From positions 6,377,441 to 6,441,440 of the forward strand of contig NC_134910.1 in the NCBI RefSeq assembly GCF_041734735.1: 64,000 nt of DNA. The letters are read 5' to 3'. Below are positions 22,975 to 34,679 of this stretch, piece after piece. A program made the translations under genes and the position numbers. The notes beneath the pieces were generated by a model. It ran no database searches. It had not been told where the DNA came from and saw nothing but the letters and a program-made list of their open reading frames with translations. This DNA comes from Babylonia areolata. Lineage: Eukaryota > Mollusca > Gastropoda > Neogastropoda > Buccinidae. How positions within the stretch are numbered: position 1 is the stretch's first letter; the number at the start of each line of letters is the position of its first letter.

Positions 22975-23157
22975 CTGTAACCTCTGCATGGCCACAGAGC
23001 CAGGGTCGGCCTTGACCTTGCAGGCCATGAGCAGCTGTGCTGTGGAGCCGGCCACCTCCTTGGCCGAAGCAATCAGCTTCTCCTCACTGGCGTGGCCCTG
23101 CACCATGGCGTTGGCCGCTTCACACAGGCTGTGGGTGGCCGCTGCCACCATGCGCGC
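22975..23157 (-). CDS. TLN1: Talin exon, core of the R13 I/LWEQ actin-binding module
   Basis: A 61-codon exon, phase 0 at both ends. It encodes [20 protein letters not shown], then [20 protein letters not shown] and [20 protein letters not shown], ending in Q. The I/LWEQ signature block of talin and HIP1/Sla2 family members (GHASQEKLISSAKQVAASTA, then QLLVACKVKAD) is almost unchanged. It contributes helices of the THATCH core that contact F-actin at focal adhesions. The acceptor is unusual: a (TG)n run passes straight into tgcag with no polypyrimidine tract. The donor is gtcagt. Confidence 0.97.
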
Positions 23158-23160
23158 CTG

Positions 23161-23194
<34 letters not shown>

Positions 23195-23470
23195 CACACG
23201 CACGCATACACACACGCACGCACGCATACACACACATGCACACACATACACACACACACACTTATAGTGAATAGACGTCTAAAAACACTTATAGTGAATA
23301 GACTTAGTTAAACTGAAGATAAAACACACACACACACCACACACACACACACACACACCACACACACACACACACACACACGCACACACACCTTTAAAGA
23401 CACACCACACATACACCACACACACACACCACACATGCACACTCACACAACACATGCACACAATACACAC
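23158..23470. repeat. CA/CG microsatellite cluster abutting a talin acceptor
   Basis: (CA)n runs with cgca and taca interruptions lie in two blocks, separated by a duplicated aaacacttatagtgaatag. The first block forms the acceptor region of the talin exon at 22975-23157. Confidence 0.92.
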
Positions 23471-23649
23471 ATCACTTGTTATTCAGGGACCCACTTTAGG
23501 GCTGCTTTTTTTTTCTTTTTTTTCTTTTTTTTTTAATTGTACAGTCTCAATTTCCAGATACCAGTGTGTATAGACAGATCCATGTAACACTACACCTCAA
23601 CCACTAAACCAAAGAAAAGAAAAAAAAAAAAAGAAAAAAAGCAGATGCT

Positions 23650-24297
23650 TTTGTTATACATGATGGTCCACTGACCTGCCCTCTGTCTACATCCAACAGA
23701 CCTTTGTTATACATGATGGTCCACTGACCTGCCCTCTGTCTACATCCAACAGACCTTTGTTATACATGGTGGTCCACTGACCTGCCCTCTGTCTACATCC
23801 AACATGCCTTTGTTATACATGATGGTCCACTGACCTGCCCTCTGTCTACATCCAACAGACCTTTGTTATACATGATGGTCCACTGACCTGCCCTCTGTCT
23901 ACATCCAACAGACCTTTGTTATCCATGATGGTCCACTGACCTGCCCTCTGTCTACATCCAACAGACCTTTGTTATACATGATGGTCCACTGACCTGCCCT
24001 CTGTCTACATCCAACAGACCTTTGTTATACATGGTGGTCCACTGACCTGCCCTCTGTCTACATCCAACATGCCTTTGTTATACATGGTCCACTGACCTGC
24101 CCTCTGTCTACATCCAACAGACCTTTGTTATACATGATGGTCCACTGACCTGCCCTCTGTCTACATCCAACAGGCCTTTGTTATACATGATGGTCCACTG
24201 ACCTGCCCTCTGTCTACATCCAACAGACCTTTGTTATACATGATGGTCCACTGACCTGCCCTCTGTCTACATCCAACATGCCTTTGTTATACATGAT
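23650..24297. repeat. 53-bp minisatellite, 12 copies
   Basis: The unit is gacctttgttatacatgatg, then gtccactgacctgccctctg, then tctacatccaaca. Copies differ at only a few positions (gatgg/gtggt, cagac/catgc), so the array is young or recently homogenised. Confidence 0.96.
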
Positions 24298-24615
24298 GTT
24301 ACCTCATTATTTGGCTTTTATTTTTCACCAACATGTACGCTGCCAAGCCCTGATTATACCACATTTCACAAGGGCTTTCTGCTGCTGCATTATAAAAAAA
24401 AGAAAAGAAAAAAAAAAGACCTTTACAATCAGCTATGTGATACCATTTTCTGATTTTTACTATCCTTACATATGTACTGCCTAAACACAGTCAGCATCAT
24501 GAGTAGGGTGTGTACTGCACAGCTACTTTTCGTGCATCACACACTGCATATCAATGACATACATTTTCCATCAGGCTACTGGCTAGATTTTCAGGCCTGA
24601 CGTTTATAGCAGAGA
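24298..24615. other. TLN1: Single-copy intron sequence
   Basis: About 320 bp between the 53-bp and the 38-bp array. AT-rich; nothing recognised. Confidence 0.5.
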
Positions 24616-27600
24616 GAGAAATTTATGTATAGTGGTGTGTGAGGATTATAGCAGAGATGTCTATGTACAGCACTGTGTGTGGATTATAGCAGAGATGTCT
24701 ATGTACAGCACTGTGTGTGGATTACAGCAGAGATGTCTATGTACAGCACTGTGTGTGGATTATAGCAGAGATGTCTATGTATAGCACTGTGTGTGGATTA
24801 CAGCAGAGATGTCTATGTATAGCACTGTGTGTGGATTATAGCTGACATGTCTATGTATAGCACTGTGTGTGGATGACAGCAGAGATGTCTATGTATAGCA
24901 CTGTGTGTGGATTATAGCTGACATGTCTATGTATAGCACTGTGTGTGGATTATAGCAGACATGTCTATGTACAGCACTGTGTGTGGATTATAGCAGACAT
25001 GTCTATGTATAGCACTGTGTGTGGATTATAGCAGACATGTCTATGTATAGCACTGTGTGTGGATGACAGCAGAGATGTCTATGTATAGCACTGTGTGTGG
25101 ATTATAGCAGACATGTCTATGTATAGCACTGTGTGTGGATTATAGCAGACATGTCTATGTACAGCACTGTGTGTGGATTATAGCTGACATGTCTATGTAT
25201 AGCACTGTGTGTGGATTATAGCAGACATGTCTATGTACAGCACTGTGTGTGGATTATAGCTGACATGTCTATGTATAGCACTGTGTGTGGATGACAGCAG
25301 AGATGTCTATGTATAGCACTGTGTGTGGATTATAGCTGACATGTCTATGTATAGCACTGTGTGTGGATTATAGCAGACATGTCTATGTACAGCACTGTGT
25401 GTGGATGACAGCAGACATGTCTATGTATAGCACCGTGTGTGGATTATAGCAGACATGTCTATGTATAGCACTGTGTGTGGATGACAGCAGACATGTCTAT
25501 GTATAGCACTGTGTGTGGATTATAGCAGACATGTCTATGTATAGCACTGTGTGTGGATTATAGCAGAGATGTCTATGTATAGCACTGTGTGTGGATTATA
25601 GCAGAGATGTCTATGTATAGCACTGTGTGTGGATTATAGCTGACATGTCTATGTATAGCACTGTGTGTGGATTATAGCAGACATGTCTATGTACAGCACT
25701 GTGTGTGGATTATAGCAGACATGTCTATGTATAGCACTGTGTGTGGATTATAGCAGACATGTCTATGTATAGCACTGTGTGTGGATTATAGCTGACATGT
25801 CTATGTATAGCACTGTGTGTGGCTGACAGCAGAGATGTCTATGTAAAGCACTGTGTGTGGATTATAGCTGACATGTCTATGTATAGCACTGTGTGTGGCT
25901 GACAGCAGAGATGTCTATGTATAGCACCGTGTGTGGCTGACAGCAGAGATGTCTATGTATAGCACTGTGTGTGGCTGACAGCAGAGATGTCTATGTATAG
26001 CACTGTGTGTGGCTGACAGCAGAGATGTCTATGTATAGCACTGTGTGTGGCTGACAGCAGAGATGTCTATGTATAGCACTGTGTGTGGCTGACAGCAGAG
26101 ATGTCTATGTATAGCACTGTGTGTGGCTGACAGCAGAGATGTCTATGTATAGCACTGTGTGTGGCTGACAGCAGAGATGTCTATGTATAGCACTGTGTGT
26201 GGCTGACAGCAGAGATGTCTATGTAAAGCACTGTGTGTGGATGACAGCAGAGATGTCTATGTATAGCACTGTGTGTGGCTGACAGCAGAGATGTCTATGT
26301 ATAGCACTGTGTGTGGCTGACAGCAGAGATGTCTATGTAAAGCACTGTGTGTGGATGACAGCAGAGATGTCTATGTATAGCACTGTGTGTGGCTGACAGC
26401 AGAGATGTCTATGTATAGCACTGTGTGTGGCTGACAGCAGAGATGTCTATGTATAGCACTGTGTGTGGCTGACAGCAGAGATGTCTATGTATAGCACTGT
26501 GTGTGGCTGACAGCAGAGATGTCTATGTATAGCACTGTGTGTGGATGACAGCAGAGATGTCTATGTATAGCACTGTGTGTGGATGACAGCAGAGATGTCT
26601 ATGTATAGCACTGTGTGTGGATGACAGCAGAGATGTCTATGTATAGCACTGTGTGTGGATTATAGCTGACATGTCTATGTATAGCACTGTGTGTGGATGA
26701 CAGCAGACATGTCTATGTATAGCACCGTGTGTGGATTATAGCTGACATGTCTATGTATAGCACTGTGTGTGGATTATAGCAGACATGTCTATGTATAGCA
26801 CTGTGTGTGGATGACAGCAGAGATGTCTATGTATAGCACTGTGTGTGGATTATAGCTGACATGTCTATGTATAGCACTGTGTGTGGATGACAGCAGAGAT
26901 GTCTATGTATAGCACTGTGTGTGGATGACAGCAGAGATGTCTATGTATAGCACTGTGTGTGGATGACAGCAGAGATGTCTATGTAAAGCACTGTGTGTGG
27001 ATGACAGCAGAGATGTCTATGTGTAGCACTGTGTGTGGATGACAGCAGAGATGTCTATGTATAGCACTGTGTGTGGATTATAGCTGACATGTCTATGTAT
27101 AGCACCGTGTGTGGATGACAGCAGAGATGTCTATGTATAACACTGTGTGTGGATTATAGCAGACATGTCTATGTATAGCACTGTGTGTGGATTATAGCAG
27201 ACATGTCTATGTATAGCACTGTGTGTGGATTATAGCAGACATGTCTATGTATAGCACTGTGTGTGGATTATAGCAGACATGTCTATGTACAGCACTGTGT
27301 GTGGATTATAGCTGACATGTCTATGTACAGCACTGTGTGTGGATTATAGCTGACATGTCTATGTATAGCACTGTGTGTGGATTATAGCTGACATGTCTAT
27401 GTATAGCACTGTGTGTGGATTATAGCAGACATGTCTATGTACAGCACTGTGTGTGGATTATAGCTGACATGTCTATGTACAGCACTGTGTGTGGATTATA
27501 GCAGAGATGTCTATGTACAGCACTGTGTGTGGCTTATAGCAGACATGTCTATGTATAGCACCGTGTGTGGATTATAGCTGACATGACTATGTATAGTACT

Positions 27601-28107
27601 GTGTGTGGATTATAGCTGGCATGTCTATGTATAGCACTGTGTGTGGTTGACAGCAGACATGTCTATGTATAGCACTGTGTGTGGATTATAGCTGACATGT
27701 CTATGTATAGCACTGTGTGTGGATTATAGCAGACATGTCTATGTATAGCACTGTGTGTGGATTATAGCAGACATGTCTATGTATAGCACTGTGTGTGGAT
27801 GACAGCAGAGATGTCTATGTATAGCACTGTGTGTGGATGACAGCAGAGATGTCTATGTATAGCACTGTGTGTGGTTGACAGCAGAGATGTCTATGTAAAG
27901 CACTGTGTGTGGATTATAGCTGACATGTCTATGTATAGCACTGTGTGTGGTTGACAGCAGAGATGTCTATGTAAAGCACTGTGTGTGGATTATAGCTGAC
28001 ATGTCTATGTATAGCACTGTGTGTGGATGACAGCAGAGATGTCTATGTATAGCACTGTGTGTGGATGACAGCAGAGATGTCTATGTATAACACTGTGTGT
28101 GGATGAC
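24616..28107. repeat. 38-bp minisatellite, about 92 copies
   Basis: The unit is gcagagatgtctatgtatag followed by cactgtgtgtggattata. Variants (attata/gatgac/gctgac; gcagac/gctgac/gcagag; tata/taca/taaa) are clustered. For example, copies with ctgacagcagagatg dominate about 25870-26500. The array ends in a duplicated segment beside the talin exon at 28330, and the unit contains the sequence of that exon's donor junction (minus strand catctctgct then gt). Confidence 0.96.
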
Positions 28108-28329
28108 AGCAGAGATGTCTATGTATAGCACTGTGTGTGGTTGACAGCAGACAGCAGTGTGTAAGAGCAGAGATGACAGTTCAAGAAGCGTAAAGGGACA
28201 GGAGCCAGCGACCCTTACAGCAGAGATGTCTATGTATAACACTGTGTGTGGTTGACAGCTGACAGCAGTGTGTAAGAGCAGAGCTGACAGTTCAAGAAGC
28301 GTAAGGGGACAGGAGCCAGGGACACTTAC
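28108..28329 (-). repeat. TLN1: Two 111-bp copies of the intron start after a talin exon
   Basis: Intron sequence immediately after the donor (28219-28329) is repeated at 28108-28218. Shared landmarks are gttcaagaagcgtaa, ggacaggagcca and cttacagcagagatg. Because the copy boundary falls on the donor, a second donor (GCT|GTAAGG) lies exactly 111 bp after the authentic one (GCT|GTAAGT). Both copies are open in the exon's frame and encode 37 codons each, ending D-I-S-A where the exon ends L-I-S-A. The distal end of each copy resembles the 38-bp unit. Confidence 0.85.
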
Positions 28330-28398
28330 AGCAGAGATGAGTCCTTGTGACCACTGTCCATCCTCGTCCACAGCGTGTCGGGTGAACGTGGAGCTCAC
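28330..28398 (-). CDS. TLN1: Talin 69-bp exon in the R13 module
   Basis: A small 23-codon exon, phase 0 at both ends: VSSTFTRHAVDEDGQWSQGL then ISA. It matches human VGAIPANALDDGQWSQGLISA; DGQWSQGLISA is the W-containing element of the I/LWEQ signature. The acceptor (tgtacag) and donor (gtaagt) are good. The exon is sandwiched between a 25-copy 43-bp array upstream and the 92-copy 38-bp array downstream on the transcript. An alternative donor 111 bp further could extend it by 37 in-frame codons (28219-28398). Confidence 0.95.
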
Positions 28399-28409
28399 CT
28401 GTACACAGT

Positions 28410-29505
28410 TTGCATCGTACCCTCAACACGCTGTGCGGGTTGTACACACCACACTTCTTCCATCCTCAACACACTGTGCGGGTTGTACACACCACACTTC
28501 TTCCACCCTCAACACACTGTGCGGGTTGTACACACCACACTTCTTCCATCCTCCACACACTGTGCGTGTTGTACACAGCACACTTCTTCCACCCTCCACA
28601 CACTTTGCGGGTTTGTACACAGCACACTTCTTCCACCCTCAACACACTGTGCGGGTTGTACACAGCACACTTCTTCCACCCTCAACACACTGTGCGGGTT
28701 GTACACACCACACTTCTTCCACCCTCAACACACTGTGCGGGTTGTACACACCACACTTCTTCCACCCTCAACACACTGTGCGGGTTGTACACAGCACACT
28801 TCTTCCACCCTCAACACACTGTGCAGGTTGTACACACCACACTTCTTCCACCCTCAACACACTGTGCGGGTTGTACACACCACACTTCTTCCACCCTCAA
28901 CACACTGTGCGGGTTGTACACACCACACTTCTTCCACCCTCAACACACTGTGCGGGTTGTACACAGAAAACTTCCACCCTCAACACACTGTGCGGGTTGT
29001 ACACAGAAAACTTCCATCCTCAACACACTGTGCGGGTTGTACACAGCACACTTCTTCCACCCTCAACACACTGTGCGGGTTGTACACAGCACACTTCTTC
29101 CACCCTCAACACACTGTGCGGGTTGTACACAGCACACTTCTTCCACCCTCAACACACTGCGCGGGTTGTACACAGCACACTTCTTCCACCCTCAACACAC
29201 TGCGCGGGTTGTACACAGCACACTTCTTCCATCCTCCACACACTGTGCGTGTTGTAAACAGCACACTTCTTCCATCCTCAACACACTGTGTGGGTTGTAC
29301 ACACCACACTTCTTCCACCCTCAACACACTGTGCAGGTTGTACACACCACACTTCTTCCATCCTCAACACACTGTGCGGGTTGTACACACCACACTTCTT
29401 CCACCCTCAACACACTGTGCGGGTTGTACACACCACACTTCTTCCACCCTCAACACACTGTGCGGGTTGTACACAGCACACTTCTTCCACCCTCAGTACA
29501 ATGTA
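28410..29505. repeat. 43-bp minisatellite, about 25 copies
   Basis: The unit is caacacactgtgcgggttgt, then acacaccacacttcttccac, then cct; two copies are shortened. The array starts about 12 bp from the acceptor of the talin exon at 28330-28398. On the minus strand the acceptor region (gtgttgagggt...gtgtacag|gtg) resembles the unit (gtgttgagggtgg...gtgtacaacc). Three plus frames are open because 43 is not a multiple of 3 and no unit has a stop. Confidence 0.95.
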
Positions 29506-29660
29506 GGAAAGACCACAGCACAAAAACATCAGTGACCTGTAAGCACCAGATACTCTGTCACCACTCTGTGCAGACAGACAAGTGGACAGCTTTGGCACTG
29601 ACCTGTGTGAAACACATGCTCCCCCACTCGCTCCTCTTTGCAGATCGAAACAAACCACTC

Positions 29661-30034
29661 CTTCTTCTTCTTCTTCTGCGTTCGTGGGCTTCAACTCCCA
29701 CGTTCACTCGTATATACGCGAGTGGGCTTTTTACGTGTATGACCGTTTTTACCAGCCATACTCCGCTTTCCGGGATGTGCATGCTGGGTATGTTCTTGTT
29801 TCCATAACCCACCAAACGCTGACATGGATTACAGGATCTTTAACGTGCGTATTTGATCTTCTGCTTGCGCATACACACGAAGGGGGTTCAGGCACTGGCA
29901 GGTCTGCACATATGCTGACCTGGGAGATCGTAAAAATCTCCACCCTTTACCCACCAGGCGCCCTCACCGTGATTCGAACCCGGGACCCTCAGATCGAAAG
30001 TCCAACGCTTTAACCATTCGGCTATGGCGCCCGT
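29661..30034 (-). mobile_element. Full-length tRNA-derived SINE, (GAA)n tail
   Basis: On the minus strand the head reads ggcgccatagccgaatggtt then aaagcgttggact, with box B gggttcgaatc. It is followed by ttaaagatcctgtaatccat, ggtgggttatggaaacaaga and gtaaaaacggtcatacacg, and ends in (GAA)n (plus CTT at 29661-29676). It is about 374 bp. The head still looks like a tRNA cloverleaf start, but the element as a whole is a SINE, not a tRNA gene. Confidence 0.88.
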
Positions 30035-30319
30035 CAAGAAACCACTCCAGGATCAACACATTTCCCAATGCCACAGCCACCATTCACTCTTTCACACAAA
30101 GGCACAAATAAACACAGACACAAAAAGCTGACCACATCCATTTGCCCACATGTACACACACACACACACTCACTCTTACTGTCACATATAACATATACAT
30201 GACCAGAATGCATTGCCATGCACACTAACAAACACACTCAAGTGATGTAAGCCCGCACACACACATACGCACGCACACACACACACACACACACACACAG
30301 CTGTCTTCAAAGATCTGAC

Positions 30320-30445
30320 CTTGCCCTGAGCCACCAGCTCTCGCTGTGCAGCAGAGGCTGACTTGACCAGAGCCGCTGTTGCTGCTGCAATGGACTTGGC
30401 TGCCTCCAGGATCTGCTCGTCAAAGTTCAGGCTTTCGTCCGCTTT
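30320..30445 (-). CDS. TLN1: Talin exon, R13 helix 2-3 region
   Basis: A 42-codon exon, phase 0 at both ends: KADESLNFDEQILEAAKSIA, then AATAALVKSASAAQRELVAQ and GK. Human talin has EADESLNFEEQILEAAKSIA and AATSALVKAASAAQRELVAQ, so this is among the best conserved parts of the window. It is part of the THATCH actin-binding bundle. The acceptor is a long (TG)n run ending gtgacag, again without a pyrimidine tract. The donor is gtcaga. Confidence 0.97.
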
Positions 30446-30449
30446 CTGT

Positions 30450-31070
30450 CACACACACACACACACACACACACACCATCAGGATACAGTGCACATTGAT
30501 ACAGCACATAATTGACGATACTGCACACAACATCAGTCCATGATGACGCATCAGTAAAATGACACATCACAACAGCCACATCAAAACAGACCCAACATGA
30601 CGGTCTCGTTTCATCTCAAACACCAACACTGCTCTATCATTCTGTTTCGCTCTCTGACTTAACTTTTTTTTTTTAAACTCCGACTGAGCCTAATGTCACT
30701 GGTCTCCAAACTTACATTATGATTACAGACACAGACCCTCCGATCCACAAACTCTGTCCCTTCAAATCAAACATCACATAGCACTCTTCTGAAGGCGCAT
30801 CCAGAACCCACGCTTGTCTCAAAGATATGCCCCAATTCATTTCACCAAAGACAAACGTGTATCACAGAAAGTCAATAAATGCTTCCTTCAGTAACTCGGC
30901 TGTCACCGCTTCAGCTGGGTACTCATGACGCTGACCAGCTGCTGAATCTCAGCTAAAACTTGTTCAGCACAATGGTCACAGCAACCTCCAAGGCCAGGTC
31001 AAAACTGGCATGCAACAACAGCAATGCCCCTCTGTACACACAGTCACCAACATGGTCCGTGCACTGCTTC
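30450..31070. other. TLN1: Single-copy talin intron sequence
   Basis: It begins with (CA)n at 30450-30475 (the acceptor-side TG repeat of the exon at 30320). The rest is unique; nothing recognised. Confidence 0.5.
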
Positions 31071-31072
31071 AG

Positions 31073-32080
31073 ACCCATACACTGACACGCCCTCTGTATA
31101 CATGGTTAACCAGACCCATACACTGACACGCCCTCTGTACACATGGTTAACCAGACCCATACACTGACACGCCCTCTGTACACATGGTTAACCAGACCCA
31201 TACGCTGACACGCCCTCTGTACACATGGTTAACCAGACCCATACACTGACACGCCCTCTGTACACATGGTCAACCAGACCCATACGCTGACACGCCCTCT
31301 GTACACATGGTTAACCAGACCCATACGCTGACACGCCCTCTGTACACACGGTTAACCAGACCCATACACTGACACGCCCTCTGTACACATGGTTAACCAG
31401 ACCCATACACTGACACGCCCTCTGTACACATGGTTAACCAGACCCATACGCTGCCACGCCCTCTGTACACATGGTCAACCAGACCCATACGCTGACACGC
31501 CCTGTGTACACATGGTTAACCAGACCCATACACTGACACGCCCTCTGTACACACGGTTAACCAGACCCATACGCTGACACGCCCTCTGTACACACGGTTA
31601 ACCAGACCCATACACTGACGCGCCCTCTGTACACCTGGTTAACCAGACCCATACACTGACGCGCCCTCTGTACACCTGGTTAACCAGACCCATACGCTGA
31701 CACGCCCTCTGTACATGTACACCTGGTTAACCAGACCCATACGCTGACACGCCCTCTGTACACCTGGTTAACCAGACCCATACGCTGACACGCCCTCTGT
31801 ACACCTGGTTAACCAGACCCATACGCTGACACGCCCTCTGTACACATGGTTAACCAGACCCATACACTGACGCGCCCTCTGTACACCTGGTTAACCAGAC
31901 CCATACACTGACGCGCCCTCTGTACACCTGGTTAGCCAGACCCATACGCTGACACGCCCTCTGTACACACGGTTAACCAGACCCATACACTGACACGCCC
32001 TCTGTACACATGGTTAACCAGACCCATACACTGACGCACCCTCTGTACACATGGTCAACCAGACCCATACACTGATGCAC
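31073..32080. repeat. 41-bp minisatellite, about 24 copies
   Basis: The unit is ggttaaccagacccatacac, then tgacacgccctctgtacaca, then t. Variant positions (aca/acg, acat/acct) are shared in runs. One copy carries a 6-bp internal duplication near 31714. Confidence 0.95.
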
Positions 32081-32109
32081 TACTGACTCCACACCACGCG
32101 TTCCCTTAA

Positions 32110-33144
32110 CCCCTAGGCTGCCTGCATGACGAGATAACTCGTCATGGCAAGCATGTATGCTTCGCTGCCTGCATGACGAGATAACTCGTCATCGAAATAT
32201 TCTGACTTTTCCCTGCTTTGCATTCAGTTCGTTGACAAAAATGCTGGTAGCTTTAGCTTGGGGAATCTTTCTGGATTCTATTCATAGCTAGAAACACCAT
32301 CTGCGTCATAAGGCAGTCCTTTATTTCAACGTTTTGGTTGGGTTACTGGCCGCAGTCTTTGCCTGGCTCCTCTCCTCGCTCGCTCAACAAAATGTCGGAC
32401 GGACTCCGTGCTCAAGACATGCGCTCGTGGCGAACTAAATCAACCAAGATTACTTTCTTCAGCTAATGCTCAGAAAGAATTGGAGCATACATTCGAAGGA
32501 GAAGACAGTGGTGAACATTTATAGGACGATTTGATAGAAAATAAAGGGAGCAATCAAGAGAGTGGCCAAGATACAACTATCAGTGAGTGATGCAGGGTGT
32601 TCAACTCTAGCAGACGAATTTTTAGCAGGGCACCGTATAAGCTATTTTCTTGGCACTCAGCCAACGCGGTCTGATGAAGTGACGGTGTGAGAGGGGTGAA
32701 GAGGAGGGGGGTGGAGACTGAGGGGGCGTGGCCTCACATCCATATTATCACTTGCAGAAGTCACAATGCATCTATTTCTTTTTCAGTTTTTTTATATTGT
32801 GGTTGTTCTAGTATGATTTTGTGTGTGCAGATATCCATTTGTCCAGAAAATGATATTTTTGTGCAAATTACCAGACTAATGTTTGTAATGAACAAGCTGA
32901 AAATGTGACAAAAAACAAAACACTGATTTCAAAACAACAGCATGTCACTTAAAATGCATAAAATGGGAAAACATCATGTGTTTTGTATTCTTTATTCATT
33001 TCCCTTTCAGAAAATATATACTTTTATGGGTCTTTCTCCAATAACAAAGAGCACAGAATTTTTTGAAAATTTATACCCGTTTTTTGTGAAAAAACCCTGG
33101 CAAATAGATTTCACTTAAATCTTATTTTCCTGGCAGCGAAAGGG
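32110..33144. mobile_element. piggyBac-like DNA transposon remnant, 1035 bp
   Basis: TTAA at both ends (32106-32109, 33145-33148) flanks inverted termini. The left is ccctaggctgcctgc and the reverse complement of the right is ccctttcgctgccagg. CCC next to TTAA and the GCTGCC block are typical of piggyBac ends. The left subterminal region holds two copies, 47 bp apart, of a perfect 8-4-8 hairpin (atgacgag/ataa/ctcgtcat at 32126-32145 and 32173-32192). Inside, an ATG at 32392 opens a short frame (MSDGLRAQDMRSWRTKSTKI). A shifted acidic segment follows (KELEHTFEGEDSGEHL), which could be the decayed N-terminus of a transposase. The DDE catalytic region is absent, so the copy is non-autonomous. 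Confidence 0.75.
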
Positions 33145-33149
33145 TTAAG

Positions 33150-33680
33150 CCTCTTTTTTCTCGTCCTGGTTTCAAGCTCTCTAGTCACTGCTAACGGACT
33201 AGTACCTCATCATCAATTTTACTGCGGTGTTGCTTATTCCTGAACAATGGTCAAACAAGAAACAAAACAACCCCCCCCCCCCCCCCCCCCCCCCCCGACA
33301 AAACCACCCTCTGGCACCCAACACTGCCTGCCTGGCCTCCCTACCTCAAGACATGGAAAAGCCAGAAAACAGTGGATGCAAGGGTCACTGCCACCCCCCA
33401 ACCCCACCCACTCCTTCCACCACCTGGTCAGGATCTCTTTACCTGGGAGTGAGCGTGTGTGTGTGTGTGTGTGTGTGTAAGAGTGTCAAGTTTTGTGGCC
33501 TCAGATGCCATGACCGTGTCGCTGTTGTGACATGTTTGACTACTTGGTTGTCAGAAGCCACACCAAATATATCAAACATATCTAGCAGAGACAGGCAGAG
33601 TCTACACAGCGCCACACACACAGCAGGAAGGACACATGCCAGACGCTGCCTGCAGGGCGCCCCACCAGGACTCCACCAGC
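33150..33680. other. TLN1: Single-copy talin intron with a long C run
   Basis: It contains an uninterrupted C run of about 27 at 33270-33296 and (TG)n at 33459-33478. No exon is recognised on either strand. Confidence 0.55.
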
Positions 33681-33684
33681 ACTG

Positions 33685-34565
33685 ACCTCCCAGGATCACA
33701 GCAAACCTTACAGCCCTGAAGGACTCCTCCACCACCACTGACCTCCCAGGATCACAGCAAACCTTACAGCCCTGAAGGACTCCTCCACCACCACTGACCT
33801 CCCAGGATCACAGCAAACCTTACAGCCCTGAAGGACTCCACCACCACTGACCTCCCAGGATCACAGCAAACCTTACAGCCATGAAGGACTCCACCACCAC
33901 TGACCTCCCAGGATCACAGCAAACCTTACAGCCCTGAAGGACTCCACCACCACTGACCTCCCAGGATCACAGCAAACCTTACAGCCCTGAAGGACTCCAC
34001 CAGCACTGACCTCCCAGGATCACAGCAAACCTTACAGCCATGAAGGACTCCACCAGCACTGACCTCCCAGGATCACAGCAAACCTTACAGCCATGAAGGA
34101 CTCCTCCACCACCACTGACCTCCCAGGATCACAGCAAACCTTACAGCCCTGAAGGACTCCACCACCACTGACCTCCCAGGATCACAGCAAACCTTACAGC
34201 CCTGAAGGACTCCTCCACCACCACTGACCTCCCAGGATCACAGCAAACCTTACAGCCATGAAGGACTCCACCAGCACTGACCTCCCAGGATCACAGCAAA
34301 CCTTACAGCCATGAAGGACTCCTCCACCACCACTGACCTCCCAGGATCACAGCAAACCTTACAGCCCTGAAGGACTCCACCACCACTGACCTCCCAGGAT
34401 CACAGCAAACCTTACAGCCCTGAAGGACTCCTCCACCACCACTGACCTCCCAGGATCACAGCAAACCTTACAGCCCTGAAGGACTCCACCACCACCACTG
34501 ACCTCCCAGGATCACAGCAAACCTTACAGCCCTGAAGGACTCCACCAGCACTGACCTCCCTGACA
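33685..34565. repeat. 51-57 bp minisatellite, about 16 copies
   Basis: The unit is ctgacctcccaggatcacag, then caaaccttacagccctgaag, then gactcctccaccaccac. Copies differ by one or two CCA/CTC triplets near the end. Confidence 0.95.
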
Positions 34566-34607
34566 GCTGACCACAGTCTATGTCCTGGCCAGCAAAGACT
34601 TTCCCTT

Positions 34608-34670
34608 TCAAATTCCCAAGGAGGCGTCACTGCGTTCAGACAAAACCATGCACACTACACCACATCTGTT
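34608..34670 (-). mobile_element. SINE 3'-end fragment
   Basis: On the minus strand cagatgtggtgtagtgtgca and tctgaacgcagtgacgcctc match the 3' part of the SINE at 3049-3555. Confidence 0.7.
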
Positions 34671-34679
34671 ACGGAACAC

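Noticed and set aside
29960-30034. Functional tRNA gene on the minus strand
   Set aside because: Boxes A and B are present, but the tRNA-like part continues into a SINE body with a (GAA)n tail, and the same body recurs at 21222-21634.
23650-34565. CRISPR-like regularly spaced repeats (38, 41, 43, 53 bp)
   Set aside because: Units are directly adjacent with no unique spacers and the context is an animal gene; these are minisatellites.
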